The position numbers and the translations under genes were made by a program. A stretch of DNA of 35,681 bases from contig JAFSLX010000059.1 in NCBI GenBank assembly GCA_017448185.1, positions 1-35,681 on the forward strand. Reading direction: 5' to 3'. The stretch is from Bacteroidales bacterium (GTDB taxonomy: Bacteria > Bacteroidota > Bacteroidia > Bacteroidales > P3). The notes under the pieces were generated by a model. The model was not told the DNA's origin and did not search any database. It saw only the letters and a list, made by a program, of their open reading frames with translations. Shown piece after piece: positions 8,531 through 17,369 of this stretch. How positions within the stretch are numbered: the first letter of the stretch is position 1; the number at the start of each line of letters is the position of its first letter.

Positions 8531-9148
8531 ATGCGAATACTTGTAGTGGACGATGAACAGGACTTGTGTGAGATTCTCCGATTCAATCTTGAGACGGAAG
8601 GCTTTTCTGTTGATACGGCCAACAGTGCTGAGGAGGCGATGTCTTTCCTTCGGGATTCATTGTCCAAACATTACAATCTTATTCTGCTTGATGTGATGAT
8701 GGAGCGCATGTCGGGGTTTGAAATGGCGCGACAAATGCGTGCTTCGGGTGATAATACTCCAATTATTTTCCTTACCGCTCTTGGTGAGCACGACGACCAA
8801 TTGCAAGGCTTTGCCGCAGGGGCTGATGACTATATCGCCAAGCCATTTGCTTTCGATGCAGTTTTGGCAAGAGTAAAAGCCGTGCTGCGTAGGAGTAATC
8901 AGAATGCATTGGGTAATCATTATACACCGAATACGCTAACTAAGCGAGAACAGCTTATCTTCGACCTTTTTCAGCAGAATCCTGGGCGATTTTTCACGCG
9001 GGAGGAAATACTCGAATCCGTCTGGCCCGACGGCACGTTGGTGGGAGAACGCAGTGTGGATGTCCATATTGCCCGCCTCCGGAAGAAGATGGGTGCCGAG
9101 GGCTCACGTATAATAAACAAAACCGGATATGGCTATGGATTGGTCTGA
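8531..9148 (+). CDS. OmpR/PhoB-family response regulator
   Basis: 205 residues. The receiver domain (1-120) has the acidic pair D7-D8, phosphoacceptor D54 (LLDVMM), T82 (FLTA) and K104 (AKPF). The C-terminal winged-helix domain (about 133-205) has FTREEILESVWP and SVDVHIARLRKKMG, the recognition helix region of OmpR-type DNA binders. It overlaps the histidine kinase by 20 bases, so it forms a two-component pair with it. The regulated genes are not evident; the kinase lacks a sensing domain (see next entry). No TAnnTTTG box is seen in the 48 bases between the tRNA terminator and the start. Confidence 0.95.
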   Translation: MRILVVDDEQDLCEILRFNLETEGFSVDTANSAEEAMSFLRDSLSKHYNLILLDVMMERMSGFEMARQMRASGDNTPIIFLTALGEHDDQLQGFAAGADDYIAKPFAFDAVLARVKAVLRRSNQNALGNHYTPNTLTKREQLIFDLFQQNPGRFFTREEILESVWPDGTLVGERSVDVHIARLRKKMGAEGSRIINKTGYGYGLV

Positions 9149-10004
9149 TGTAGTATTGCTTGTCTTGGCTGTTGCCATATTTGTGCTTTATGTTCGTTTG
9201 ATGCGCAAGAATGTGCGCTTGCGGCAGATGGCCGATGAGGCAAACCGTCTTCGGCACGAGGCCGAAGCTGCATGGCAGCGCAATCGGCAGTTGAAACAGG
9301 AAATGACCTCGAACATAGCCCACGAGTTGAAGACTCCGGTTAGTTCAATCCGCGGCTATCTTGAAATCTTGTTGTCGGACAAGCCTGTCGATGACGAACG
9401 ACGTCGTTATTTTCTTGAACGCAGTTTTCGTCAGACATTGCGCCTAAGTGATTTGATTCAGGATGTGTCAATTATTAACAAGCTGGAGGAGAGTGCTGAC
9501 CTCTTTTCTCGGTCCGAGGTGGATGCTTCCGAGGTGGCCAAAGAAGCTGTCAGCGATCTCGCCGATAAAGCTGCCGCTGCAGGCATCACGATTGCAAACC
9601 ATTTGCCCCCTATGCCCCAAAATGGTAATCGTGAACTGCTCTACTGTATCTTTCGCAATCTTGTGGAGAACTCCATCTCATACGCAGGAAATGGTATCTC
9701 TATAGTACTTGAAACCTATGAACCCATCCGTACTGCATCGGCCAATTTCGAACACCGAACATCGGACGCTGAACTCTATTATATACATTATTATGACACA
9801 GGCAGAGGGGTGGCTGATGAGTACCTCTCGCGCCTCTTTGATCGTTTCGTGCGCATCGACGAGGGCCGTTCGCGGCAGAACGGCGGTACGGGTCTCGGTC
9901 TTAGCATTGTCAAACATGCAGTTCTTTTCCATGGCGGCGATATTTATGCCAAGAACAGGCCAGAGGGAGGTCTTGAGTTTTTCTTTTCCTTAAAAAAACA
10001 ATAA
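9129..10004 (+). CDS. Sensor histidine kinase with minimal N-terminus
   Basis: 291 residues. One transmembrane helix (about 7-25) is followed by a basic turn and a short coiled-coil-like linker (28-58). The dimerisation/phosphotransfer box has phospho-acceptor H65 (NIAHELKTP). The catalytic domain has the N box around N181 (FRNLVENSISYAG), G1 at 223-227 (DTGRG) and G2 at 253-257 (GTGLG). There is no periplasmic loop and no PAS, HAMP or GAF domain, so any signal must come through the membrane, the linker or a partner protein. An extra stretch of roughly 15 residues (about 199-214) lies between two strands before G1. The start at 9129 (or ATG 9135) lies inside the response regulator gene. The catalytic domain resembles PhoR-type kinases. 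Confidence 0.93.
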   Translation: MAMDWSDVVLLVLAVAIFVLYVRLMRKNVRLRQMADEANRLRHEAEAAWQRNRQLKQEMTSNIAHELKTPVSSIRGYLEILLSDKPVDDERRRYFLERSFRQTLRLSDLIQDVSIINKLEESADLFSRSEVDASEVAKEAVSDLADKAAAAGITIANHLPPMPQNGNRELLYCIFRNLVENSISYAGNGISIVLETYEPIRTASANFEHRTSDAELYYIHYYDTGRGVADEYLSRLFDRFVRIDEGRSRQNGGTGLGLSIVKHAVLFHGGDIYAKNRPEGGLEFFFSLKKQ

Positions 10005-10007
10005 CCA

Positions 10008-10394
10008 ATGCATATTACACCGATACAAATTCGATTCAATGATGTTGACCAGATGGGTCATGTCAACAACGCTGTCATCATGGAGTACCTCGACCTGGGC
10101 AAGGATGCTTTCTTCTCGGGCCACGGCCTTTCTCCCACTAAGAGCGACTTCACCGTCATGGTGGTGCACTACGATGTTGACTTCCGGGCGCAGATCCATT
10201 ACCACGACAGCATCGCCGTCACCACCGAGGTGGAGAAACTAGGCAACAAGAGTCTCACTATCATGCAACGTGTCATTAATACCGAGACCGATACGGTCTG
10301 CGTCGAGTGTCGCACCGTCATGGCCGGCTACCGCCGCAGCACCAGTAGCTCCGAGGTCATCCCCCCCGAGGTCCGCCAGTGGCTTACTCGATGA
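10008..10394 (+). CDS. Hotdog-fold acyl-CoA thioesterase (4HBT/YbgC-like)
   Basis: 128 residues. The N-terminal RFNDVDQMGHVNNAVIMEYLD is the 4-hydroxybenzoyl-CoA thioesterase signature, with the catalytic Asp expected at D14. The protein is a single hotdog domain of normal family length. Family knowledge: these enzymes hydrolyse acyl-CoA or acyl-ACP thioesters in the cytoplasm; the acyl substrate cannot be told from sequence. It starts three bases after the kinase stop, so it probably shares its transcript, although no functional link is apparent. Confidence 0.88.
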   Translation: MHITPIQIRFNDVDQMGHVNNAVIMEYLDLGKDAFFSGHGLSPTKSDFTVMVVHYDVDFRAQIHYHDSIAVTTEVEKLGNKSLTIMQRVINTETDTVCVECRTVMAGYRRSTSSSEVIPPEVRQWLTR

Positions 10395-10413
10395 CAGTGA
10401 AAACCACAGCAAT

Positions 10414-11049
10414 ATGAAGAAATATTTTATGCTCGGCGCGATGATATTCTCGTTGCTTGCGGCGGGATGCTCATCATACAAACCGGTCATATTCCCATTC
10501 GGGAAAACCTATGTATACAGTGTGACTTTCGTCAATGCTAACGGCAATGTTACATCACAATGCAAAATCAGGATGACGACCTCCGAGAAGAAATTTCACG
10601 GACAGTTTGGCCTGCAATACGACTACGACTCCTGTGCCGGACAGCCGATGTACATCGAACGCACAGGCTACGACGAGGATACAGGCCATGTGGAGTTGCA
10701 TCCGCCACGCATGGGTGCATTGGCCTTTACCGAAGTGGTACCTTTCCCGAGATACCACCTTCCGGTCGGCTGTATCGCGTCGGCCAAGGGGGAGATTGCC
10801 GTTGCTCGCTCCACTTTCAGGAAGGCCAACGGTAAAACCATCGTTTACGCCTACGAACAGGAAGGTGACACGGCTGTGGTGTTCCGCGGCGAGCGTATAG
10901 AATGCCACAAAGTGTCGGGCGAGAACACCAACCACTACGACGACATCGGACACTACCACGTCGAGTATTGGTTTCATCCCAACTTTGGTTTTGTCCGATG
11001 GGAATACACCCTTCCCGACGGTGGTGTAGTACGTCTGATGCTCGAATAG
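10414..11049 (+). CDS. Unknown lipoprotein
   Basis: 211 residues starting at the ATG at 10414, which gives a clean lipoprotein signal (MKKYFMLGAMIFSLLAAGC, Cys19); the frame is open further upstream but there overlaps the thioesterase. The mature part is rich in beta-strand-like sequence with many Tyr, His and Gly residues (VEYWFHPNFGFVRWEYTLPDGG near the end), compatible with a beta-sandwich or lipocalin-like fold. I do not recognise a family. It lies 20 bases after the thioesterase and is convergent with uvrA. Confidence 0.75.
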   Translation: MKKYFMLGAMIFSLLAAGCSSYKPVIFPFGKTYVYSVTFVNANGNVTSQCKIRMTTSEKKFHGQFGLQYDYDSCAGQPMYIERTGYDEDTGHVELHPPRMGALAFTEVVPFPRYHLPVGCIASAKGEIAVARSTFRKANGKTIVYAYEQEGDTAVVFRGERIECHKVSGENTNHYDDIGHYHVEYWFHPNFGFVRWEYTLPDGGVVRLMLE

Positions 11050-11106
11050 ACCCTACAAAAGTCCCGATTGTTTTTTGAGACGCCTGTCGCGGGTTGCGAA
11101 AGTGCG

Positions 11107-11128
11107 AAAAAAAACGGCCTTGTTTTTT
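11107..11128. terminator. Possible weak bidirectional terminator between lipoprotein and uvrA
   Basis: An A/T stem (AAAAAAC / GTTTTTT) around GGCCTT gives a T tract on both strands between the convergent genes and overlaps the uvrA stop by two bases. The stem has little GC, so it is uncertain. Confidence 0.35.
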
Positions 11129-13952
11129 ATCGGCGCATCGCCGCCAGCTCCTCGGCGAGGTACTGGCCAGTGAAGTTGTCTTTCTGTTTGGCCAATTGTT
11201 CGGGGGTGCCGGTGAAGACAATCTGTCCACCGGCACGGCCACCGTCGGGGCCGAGATCGATGACCCAATCGGCTACCTTGATGACATCCATATTGTGCTC
11301 GATGACCAGCACCGTATTTCCTTTGTTCACTAGTTTCTGCAGCACGCCGAGGAGTATACGGATGTCTTCAAAATGAAGGCCCGTAGTGGGCTCGTCGAGA
11401 ATGTAGAGGGTGCGGCCAGTATCGGTGCGGGCCAGTTCGGTGGCCAACTTGACACGTTGCGCCTCGCCACCGCTGAGGGTAGTGCTTTGCTGACCAAGAG
11501 TGATATAACCGAGTCCCACATCTTGCAGTGTCTTCAGCTTACGGTGCAGTTTAGGCATGGCAGAAAAGAACTCGACAGCTTCGTCGATAGTCATGTCGAG
11601 TACATCGGCAATAGATTTTCCTTTATATCTTATTTCAAGTGTTTCGCGGTTGTAGCGTTTCCCATTACAGACTTCGCAGTTGACATATACGTCGGGCAGG
11701 AAATTCATCTCGATGGTGCGCAGTCCGGCACCCTTGCAGTGCTCGCAACGGCCGCCGCTGACATTGAAACTGAAGCGGCCGGGCTTGTAGCCACGTATGC
11801 GGGCCGACGGCAGCTCTGCGAAAATCCGGCGTATGTCGTCAAATACACCGACATAGGTGGCTGGATTCGATCGTGGTGTGCGGCCAATTGGGCTTTGGTC
11901 TATTTGGATGACCTTGTCTATATACTCAATGCCCTCGATGCTTTGGTAGGGGAGTGGGGAGCGGAGCGAGTGATAAAAATGCTGGCTAAGGATTGGCTGG
12001 AGGGTGTCGTTGATGAGGGTTGACTTGCCACTGCCACTGACGCCAGTGACGCATACAAACATTCCCAACGGGAGGTCGAGGTCTACACCTTTCAGGTTGT
12101 TGCCCGAGGCGCCTTTCAGTAGTATATGTTTGCGGTCTTTGTTAGGACGGCGTTTAGGCAGTGCAATATCTCGCTGTCGAGAGAGGTACTCCAAGGTTAA
12201 AGAGGAATTGGACGTTGTGTTATTCTTGATATTTCCAGCGAAGAGAATCTTTCCTCCATGTACTCCGGCACCAGGACCGATGTCGACGAGGTAGTCGGAT
12301 GCAATCATCATATCACGGTCGTGTTCAACGACGATGATGCTGTTGCCGAGGTCGCGCAGTTGCTTCAGACTTTCGATAAGGCGTTGGTTGTCGCGCTGGT
12401 GAAGCCCGATAGAGGGTTCGTCGAGGATATAGAGTACGTTGACCAATTGCGAACCAATTTGTGTTGCCAAGCGGATACGTTGCGCTTCGCCGCCCGAGAG
12501 TGATTTGGCACTGCGATTCATCGAGAGGTATCCCACTCCGACATTGACCAAGAATGAGAGGCGTTTCAATATCTCCTGTAGCACTTCGTGTGCTACGGTA
12601 GCATCGCGTTTGTCGAGCTTTGTTTCCAGTCCCTGAAGCCATTCTTGCAACTCGATCAAATCCATATCGGCCAAGTCGCCAATGTTTTTGTCCAGTATTC
12701 GGAATGAAAGTGATTCTGGTTTTAATCTGTGACCATGGCACTCGGGACAGGGTACGGTGTTCATAAAGCTTGCTGCCCATTTCTGCAGGCTTGCAGGACT
12801 GTCTTCCGATGCGAGGTTGGCGATATAGTTGACAATGCCGTTGAATCCGCTCAAGTATCCGGGGTCTTCCGGATCTTCGATGCCTGTAAAATTGCTTCCG
12901 TAGAGGATGGCATTCATGGCCTCTTCGCTGATGTTCTCCACAGGATCGTCGAGTGTAAAGTCGTAGTACTTGCCCATCAATTCCAATTTGCGGTAGACAT
13001 AATTGGTGGGCGAGTATTTGCCAAGTACCTCGATGGCACCGTCCTTAATGCTTTTTTTAGGATTAGGAATCAGCTTGGCCATGTCGATCTGTGCCACCTC
13101 GCCAAGGCCGTTGCAGTGAGGGCAGGCTCCGTAAGGGGAATTAAATGAGAAGGTGTTAGGTTCCGGTTCGGGATAGGAGAGGCCACTGTCGGGATCCATC
13201 AACGTGCGGCTGAAGTATCGGATGCCGCCATCCTCGTTATCCAGTATCATCAAGATGCCTTTGCCTTGACGGAAAGCCGTCTGAACTGCTTCGCGAAGGC
13301 GAGTGGCATTGCGGTCGGCACGCAGGCGGTCCACTACCAGCTCGATATCATGTATCTTGTAACGGTCGACTTGCATCTTGTAGGTCAGTTCGCGAATCTC
13401 ACCGTCCACTCTCACTTTCAGAAACCCTTTTTTTGCTACTTGCTCAAACAGTTCGCGGTAATGGCCTTTGCGCCCTTTCACCAAAGGAGCCAGTATCATA
13501 ATGTCGCGGCTGCCATATTCGGTGGTAATAATTTCCAATATTTTCTCCTCGCTGTACTTCACCATAGGCTTACCCGTGGTGAGCGAATATGCCTTGCCAA
13601 TGCGGGCGTAGAGCAGGCGCAGGAAGTCGTAGGTGTCGGTAATGGTACCCACCGTTGAGCGTGGATTGTTGTTGGTGCTTTTTTGTTCGATGGAAATGAC
13701 AGGTGAGAGGCCTTCGATGAGGTCGACATCGGGACGCTCCATGTTGCCGATAAAATGGCGGGCATAGGCCGAGAAGGTTTCCATGTAACGGCGCTGCCCT
13801 TCGGCATGTATTGTATCGAATGCTAAGCTCGACTTGCCGCTACCGCTCAATCCGGTGAACACCACCAGTTTCCCTCTTGGTATTTCAAGGTCGATGTTCT
13901 GCAGGTTGTGTTCACGTGCGCCTAATATCTTTATCTTCTCGTCGTCCATCAT
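11127..13952 (-). CDS. uvrA: UvrABC excision nuclease subunit A
   Basis: 941 residues, the normal UvrA length. Two ABC ATPase halves are visible: Walker A at residues 34-42 (GLSGSGKSS) and a second copy GVSGSGKST in the C-terminal half. The signatures are LSGGEAQRIRLATQIG and LSGGEAQRVKLATELAR, and the Walker B regions are LYILDEPSIGLH and LYILDEPTTGLH. Zinc-binding modules are present (CPHCNGLG with CPECHGHR, and CEHCKGAG with CEVCNGKRY). UvrA dimers recognise DNA lesions and load UvrB in nucleotide excision repair. The ATG overlaps the stop of the lytic transglycosylase gene (ATGA), making it the last gene of the bamD operon. Confidence 0.98.
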   Translation of the reverse strand: MMDDEKIKILGAREHNLQNIDLEIPRGKLVVFTGLSGSGKSSLAFDTIHAEGQRRYMETFSAYARHFIGNMERPDVDLIEGLSPVISIEQKSTNNNPRSTVGTITDTYDFLRLLYARIGKAYSLTTGKPMVKYSEEKILEIITTEYGSRDIMILAPLVKGRKGHYRELFEQVAKKGFLKVRVDGEIRELTYKMQVDRYKIHDIELVVDRLRADRNATRLREAVQTAFRQGKGILMILDNEDGGIRYFSRTLMDPDSGLSYPEPEPNTFSFNSPYGACPHCNGLGEVAQIDMAKLIPNPKKSIKDGAIEVLGKYSPTNYVYRKLELMGKYYDFTLDDPVENISEEAMNAILYGSNFTGIEDPEDPGYLSGFNGIVNYIANLASEDSPASLQKWAASFMNTVPCPECHGHRLKPESLSFRILDKNIGDLADMDLIELQEWLQGLETKLDKRDATVAHEVLQEILKRLSFLVNVGVGYLSMNRSAKSLSGGEAQRIRLATQIGSQLVNVLYILDEPSIGLHQRDNQRLIESLKQLRDLGNSIIVVEHDRDMMIASDYLVDIGPGAGVHGGKILFAGNIKNNTTSNSSLTLEYLSRQRDIALPKRRPNKDRKHILLKGASGNNLKGVDLDLPLGMFVCVTGVSGSGKSTLINDTLQPILSQHFYHSLRSPLPYQSIEGIEYIDKVIQIDQSPIGRTPRSNPATYVGVFDDIRRIFAELPSARIRGYKPGRFSFNVSGGRCEHCKGAGLRTIEMNFLPDVYVNCEVCNGKRYNRETLEIRYKGKSIADVLDMTIDEAVEFFSAMPKLHRKLKTLQDVGLGYITLGQQSTTLSGGEAQRVKLATELARTDTGRTLYILDEPTTGLHFEDIRILLGVLQKLVNKGNTVLVIEHNMDVIKVADWVIDLGPDGGRAGGQIVFTGTPEQLAKQKDNFTGQYLAEELAAMRR

Positions 13953-14926
13953 ATTCTATTAATAATCGTAGTGTCGTGCTTTCCTTTGACGATGGTGTTA
14001 TATTCGGTACCTTTCTTGGTGGGGATGCGGACAGTGTAGGTCTTACCGGACTTGTTCTTCAGCTTGTCGGTGGTGAGCCACGGGTTCATGGTACGGAGCA
14101 TCTTGTAGGTGGTACCATGTTCGATGGCAAACTGCACAATGTCGACATCCTTGCCATTGAGTTCCACTTCTTCGTATGGGAGTTCCGGATAGGTGTCGCA
14201 GTGACGTACATAATAGCCGTAATCCTGTGGGTGCTGCATGATAAGCTTGATGGCAAGAATTCGATAAACGTAGCGCTGGGTCTCACGGTTGAGCAGCAGT
14301 TCGTAGTAGTTTTTCTGGTGCTGATTAATGAGGCGTTTCTCCAACCCGTTCTCGCCGCAGTTGTAGGCTGCCGCCGCGTTGGTCCAACTGCCTAAGCGCT
14401 GCTTAAGGTATTTCAGGAATTTGCAAGCCGCATGGGTCGAAGCCTCGAGGTTGTTTCGCATGTCGATTTCGTCGCTGATTTCGAGGCCGTACTTCTGTCC
14501 GGTGGCCTTCATGAACTGCCAGTACCCTTGTGCTCCGGCAGGTGATGTGACATTCTGCAGGTTGCTTTCGATGACGCACAGGTATTTGAAATCCTCAGGA
14601 ACCCCTTCTTCTTTCAGTATGCGTTCAATGGTGGGGAATATGCGTGCTGCGCGCTTGATAATGAAGAGAGTGCTGCTTTGATAGTACATGTTGCTTACCA
14701 ATTCGCGATCCAGGCCCTCACGCACATACCACAAATTCAATGGAACGCGTTCTCCACAAAAGTAGAGCGTGTCGGGTATGGGCGGTGCATAGACACGGTA
14801 GTCGGCACGGATGGCTTTGGTATGCAGTTCGTCGCTGTTCTTCTCTTTGCGGGTGGCGAAAATAAAGGCCTCGCCGGCAATCGCCAAAGAGGCCAGTATG
14901 ATGGCAACAATGGATAGTTTCTTCAT
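13949..14926 (-). CDS. Lytic transglycosylase (SLT domain, MltD-like)
   Basis: 325 residues. An N-terminal hydrophobic segment (about 4-24) acts as signal or anchor. The SLT-type catalytic domain has E120-S121 (YLCVIESN), SPAGAQGYWQFM and AAAYNCGENG, the standard motifs of family-1 lytic transglycosylases. The C-terminal part (about 225-310) resembles a LysM-like wall-binding region (VDIVQFAIEHGTTYKMLRTMNPWL). It would cleave the glycan strands of peptidoglycan in the periplasm. It overlaps coaBC upstream and uvrA downstream by four bases each. Confidence 0.92.
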   Translation of the reverse strand: MKKLSIVAIILASLAIAGEAFIFATRKEKNSDELHTKAIRADYRVYAPPIPDTLYFCGERVPLNLWYVREGLDRELVSNMYYQSSTLFIIKRAARIFPTIERILKEEGVPEDFKYLCVIESNLQNVTSPAGAQGYWQFMKATGQKYGLEISDEIDMRNNLEASTHAACKFLKYLKQRLGSWTNAAAAYNCGENGLEKRLINQHQKNYYELLLNRETQRYVYRILAIKLIMQHPQDYGYYVRHCDTYPELPYEEVELNGKDVDIVQFAIEHGTTYKMLRTMNPWLTTDKLKNKSGKTYTVRIPTKKGTEYNTIVKGKHDTTIINRI

Positions 14927-16092
14927 GATGTTACCGTGTTGATAATCAGTCTGGCGACCTCCTGTTTGCTCATTAGTGGGCTTTCCTTGTAGCTGCCGTC
15001 GCGACTGATGATGGTCACCTTGTTGGTGTCTACACCGAAGCCGGCACCTTTGTCGCGCAGCGAATTGAGAACGATATAGTTGAGGTTCTTCTTCTCCAGC
15101 TTGCGTTGGGCGTTGGCCTCTTCATTGTCGGTCTCGAGGGCAAATCCCACAAGGGTCTGTCCCTCTTTCTTCATACGGCCGAGGGTGGCCAATATGTCGG
15201 GGTTTTGCACCAGGTCGAGGTGCATGCCCTCGTCTCCGTTTTTTTTCAGCTTGTGGTCGGCACACTCCGACGGACGGTAGTCGGCCACGGCAGCCGAGAG
15301 TATAGCTCCATTGCATTGTGGAAAAACCTCGGTGGCAGCAGCATACATCTCGCGTGCACTCTCGATGCGTGTGACCTTCACTCGTGGGTGGTCAATCTTT
15401 AGCGATGTGGGGCCTGTAATTAGTTCCACCTCAGCACCGGCATCGGCCAAGGCCTGTGCCAATGCAAAGCCCATCTTTCCGCTGCTGTAGTTGCCGATAA
15501 AACGTACGCTGTCGATGCGCTCGTATGTCGGTCCTGCCGTCACCAACCACCGCTCACCTTTCATCATTAACCCTTCACCTTGACAAATCACTGCAGCGAT
15601 TTGCTCGGGTTCTGCCATGCGGCCCACACCGCTTACACCGCAAGCCAGTTCACCTTCTGCAGGGCCTACCATACGGATGCCCCAGCTTTTCAGGGTAGAG
15701 ATATTGCGTTGTACAGCTGGATGTGCCCACATGAGGCTGTTCATGGCCGGTGCCATGATGACAGGTTTACCCGAGAAGGCAAGCAGCAGAGTTGACAGGG
15801 CATCGTCGGCGATGCCCGAGGCCACCTTGCCAATGATGTTGGCCGTGGCAGGCGCCACCACCAGCACGTCGCCCCAATCCTTCAGTGAAATGTGCTCGGT
15901 GTGCCCCGAGGCAAACAGGTCGCAGTAGAGAGGGTTTTCACTGACGGTCTCAAGCGTTACACGGGTGACGAATTCGAGTGCGTGCTCTGTGGCGGCGCAG
16001 CGAACCTCATGTCCTGCTTTCTTCAGCAGGCGCACTAGTTCCGGCACCTTGTAGGCCGCAATGCCTCCCGTTATTCCAACGACAACCTTCAT
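14923..16092 (-). CDS. coaBC: Bifunctional phosphopantothenoylcysteine decarboxylase / phosphopantothenate-cysteine ligase
   Basis: 389 residues, the normal bifunctional (Dfp) length. The N-terminal flavin-dependent decarboxylase (CoaC) has GGIAAYK, His67, PAMN with Asn118, and Cys151 in ELACGVSG, matching the catalytic His, Asn and Cys of the family. The C-terminal ligase (CoaB) has TAGPTYERIDSVRFIGNYSSGKMG and DHKLKKN. It catalyses two steps of coenzyme A synthesis. It lies 24 bases downstream of the omega subunit gene, as in many Bacteroidota. Confidence 0.97.
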   Translation of the reverse strand: MKVVVGITGGIAAYKVPELVRLLKKAGHEVRCAATEHALEFVTRVTLETVSENPLYCDLFASGHTEHISLKDWGDVLVVAPATANIIGKVASGIADDALSTLLLAFSGKPVIMAPAMNSLMWAHPAVQRNISTLKSWGIRMVGPAEGELACGVSGVGRMAEPEQIAAVICQGEGLMMKGERWLVTAGPTYERIDSVRFIGNYSSGKMGFALAQALADAGAEVELITGPTSLKIDHPRVKVTRIESAREMYAAATEVFPQCNGAILSAAVADYRPSECADHKLKKNGDEGMHLDLVQNPDILATLGRMKKEGQTLVGFALETDNEEANAQRKLEKKNLNYIVLNSLRDKGAGFGVDTNKVTIISRDGSYKESPLMSKQEVARLIINTVTS

Positions 16093-16116
16093 AAAGTCTT
16101 TCGGTCGAGAAAAAAT

Positions 16117-16494
16117 TTACGCTTCGGTCTTGCTGATCACCTCGTCTTCGAGGGCCTGCAACTTCTGCATTTGGCGGTTTTCCTTAGCGGGGTTGCGGTA
16201 GTAGATATTGCCTTCGAGGTATTCTTCGGTGGCCTCGAGGGTCGGCTTGGGCTGCTGCTCAAAACGGCGTACAATCTCGATTTGTTCGCGGTTTTCGAAG
16301 ATTTCGTCCATTGCGTCGTTCGAACTCTTGAAGTCGTCAATCTTGTTGTGCAGCTCTTTTTTCTCCTCGGCGGCAATCTGGTTGGCGCGTTTGGTCAGCA
16401 TAGCTACGGTCTCGTAGATGTTGTCGGTCATTTTGCTGAAATCCGATGTGTTGCGCGTGATGGTGGATGTCACCACCTTCTTCTTCTCTTCCAT
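16117..16494 (-). CDS. Bacteroidota-type RNA polymerase omega subunit family protein
   Basis: 125 residues. The central segment (TITRNTSDFSKMTDNIYETVAMLTKRANQIA) is the conserved omega-like core of the Bacteroidota RpoZ family. The C-terminal half is acidic, low in complexity and probably mostly helical. The position between bamD and coaBC is the family's usual neighbourhood. Omega helps assemble and stabilise RNA polymerase. Similarity to proteobacterial omega is distant, so the identification rests on the phylum-specific family and on context. Confidence 0.85.
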   Translation of the reverse strand: MEEKKKVVTSTITRNTSDFSKMTDNIYETVAMLTKRANQIAAEEKKELHNKIDDFKSSNDAMDEIFENREQIEIVRRFEQQPKPTLEATEEYLEGNIYYRNPAKENRQMQKLQALEDEVISKTEA

Positions 16495-16514
16495 TGTATT
16501 CGTTGTGTATATTG

Positions 16515-17321
16515 TTATTTTTGTGATAAATTCATCAGGGCGGTACGGGTGTTGGTGTAGATGTTCTGTGCTTCAGCCATGTACTTCGAGTCGATGAAGT
16601 GGCTGCTGAACTGGTCGAAATCGTTTACCACCTGCTGCAGACGTTCTTTCTGCTTTTCCTCGCGGCTGTTGATAGCATATATGTAGCTCGACTTGAGCAT
16701 GTAGAACATCGCGTCCTCGCGCATCGGCGATTCGGGGTACGTCCGCAGGAACTGTTTGAACGACTCGTAAGCGGCATGGTATTCCTCTATGAAGTAATAT
16801 CCGTAGGCAATTTCGTAGTCCTTCTTCATCAGCTTCAATCGCATCTCGTCCAGATAGCGATTCACCTCGGGCATGTGTACGCTGCGGGGATAGCGGTCGG
16901 CAAACTGCTCGAATTCCTCAATGGCCTCCTTGGTCTGGCTCTGGTCGAGCGAATAGGATGGCGAGTCTATATATTTGCAGTAGGCCGATTGGAACAGCGC
17001 GTCTTCGTGGCGGTCGCTGTAGGGGAACTGCTTGGCAAAGCGTTTGAACTGGTAGCCTGCCGAGAAGTAGTCCTTTTCCTTGAGGAGCGACTGCGCATAG
17101 TACCATGCTATGTTCTCGGCGTTCTCGCGGCCGCGGTAGTGCAAGGTCAGGTTCTCGAATAGCTGGATGGCCTTCGAGAAGCTGTTGTCGTTGTAATATT
17201 TCATCGCCGCCGCATACTTGGCGTCGTAATCGTTGCTGCTGAGCAATTTGTTGAAGTTGCCACAACCTGTTGTGAGCAAGCAGATTGCAGTAATACCGAT
17301 AAGCGTTTTCGCATATTTCAT
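16515..17321 (-). CDS. bamD: Outer membrane protein assembly lipoprotein BamD
   Basis: 268 residues. A lipoprotein signal ends TTGC (Cys20). It is followed by TPR-like helical repeats (DAKYAAAMKYYNDNSFSKAIQLFENL, AENIAWYYAQSLLKEKDYFSAGYQFKRFAKQFP, HMPEVNRYLDEMRLKLMKKDYEIA), the BamD/YfiO pattern. It is part of the BAM complex that inserts beta-barrel proteins into the outer membrane. I use the ATG at 17321; a longer frame from a TTG at 17330 would overlap the promoter. The promoter TATCTTTG box ends only six bases before this ATG, so the mRNA should be nearly leaderless. Confidence 0.93.
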   Translation of the reverse strand: MKYAKTLIGITAICLLTTGCGNFNKLLSSNDYDAKYAAAMKYYNDNSFSKAIQLFENLTLHYRGRENAENIAWYYAQSLLKEKDYFSAGYQFKRFAKQFPYSDRHEDALFQSAYCKYIDSPSYSLDQSQTKEAIEEFEQFADRYPRSVHMPEVNRYLDEMRLKLMKKDYEIAYGYYFIEEYHAAYESFKQFLRTYPESPMREDAMFYMLKSSYIYAINSREEKQKERLQQVVNDFDQFSSHFIDSKYMAEAQNIYTNTRTALMNLSQK

Positions 17322-17327
17322 AACGTG

Positions 17328-17356
17328 CAAAGATACGAAAAAAAACGAAACCGCAA
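17328..17356 (-). promoter_or_regulatory. Promoter of the bamD operon
   Basis: On the minus strand, TTG (17356-17354), 18 bases, then TATCTTTG (17335-17328). The stretch TTGCGGTTTCG, 8 bases, CGTATCTTTGCA is identical outside the spacer to the guaA promoter. Confidence 0.85.
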
Positions 17357-17369
17357 CCGTTTTTAATAT

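Noticed and set aside
9754-9764. ACCGAACATCG inside the histidine kinase gene, resembling a unit of the palindromic repeat
   Set aside because: It is one 10/11 match without neighbouring units, a loop or 11-base phasing. It does fall in an unusual extra stretch of the kinase, but chance is the better explanation.
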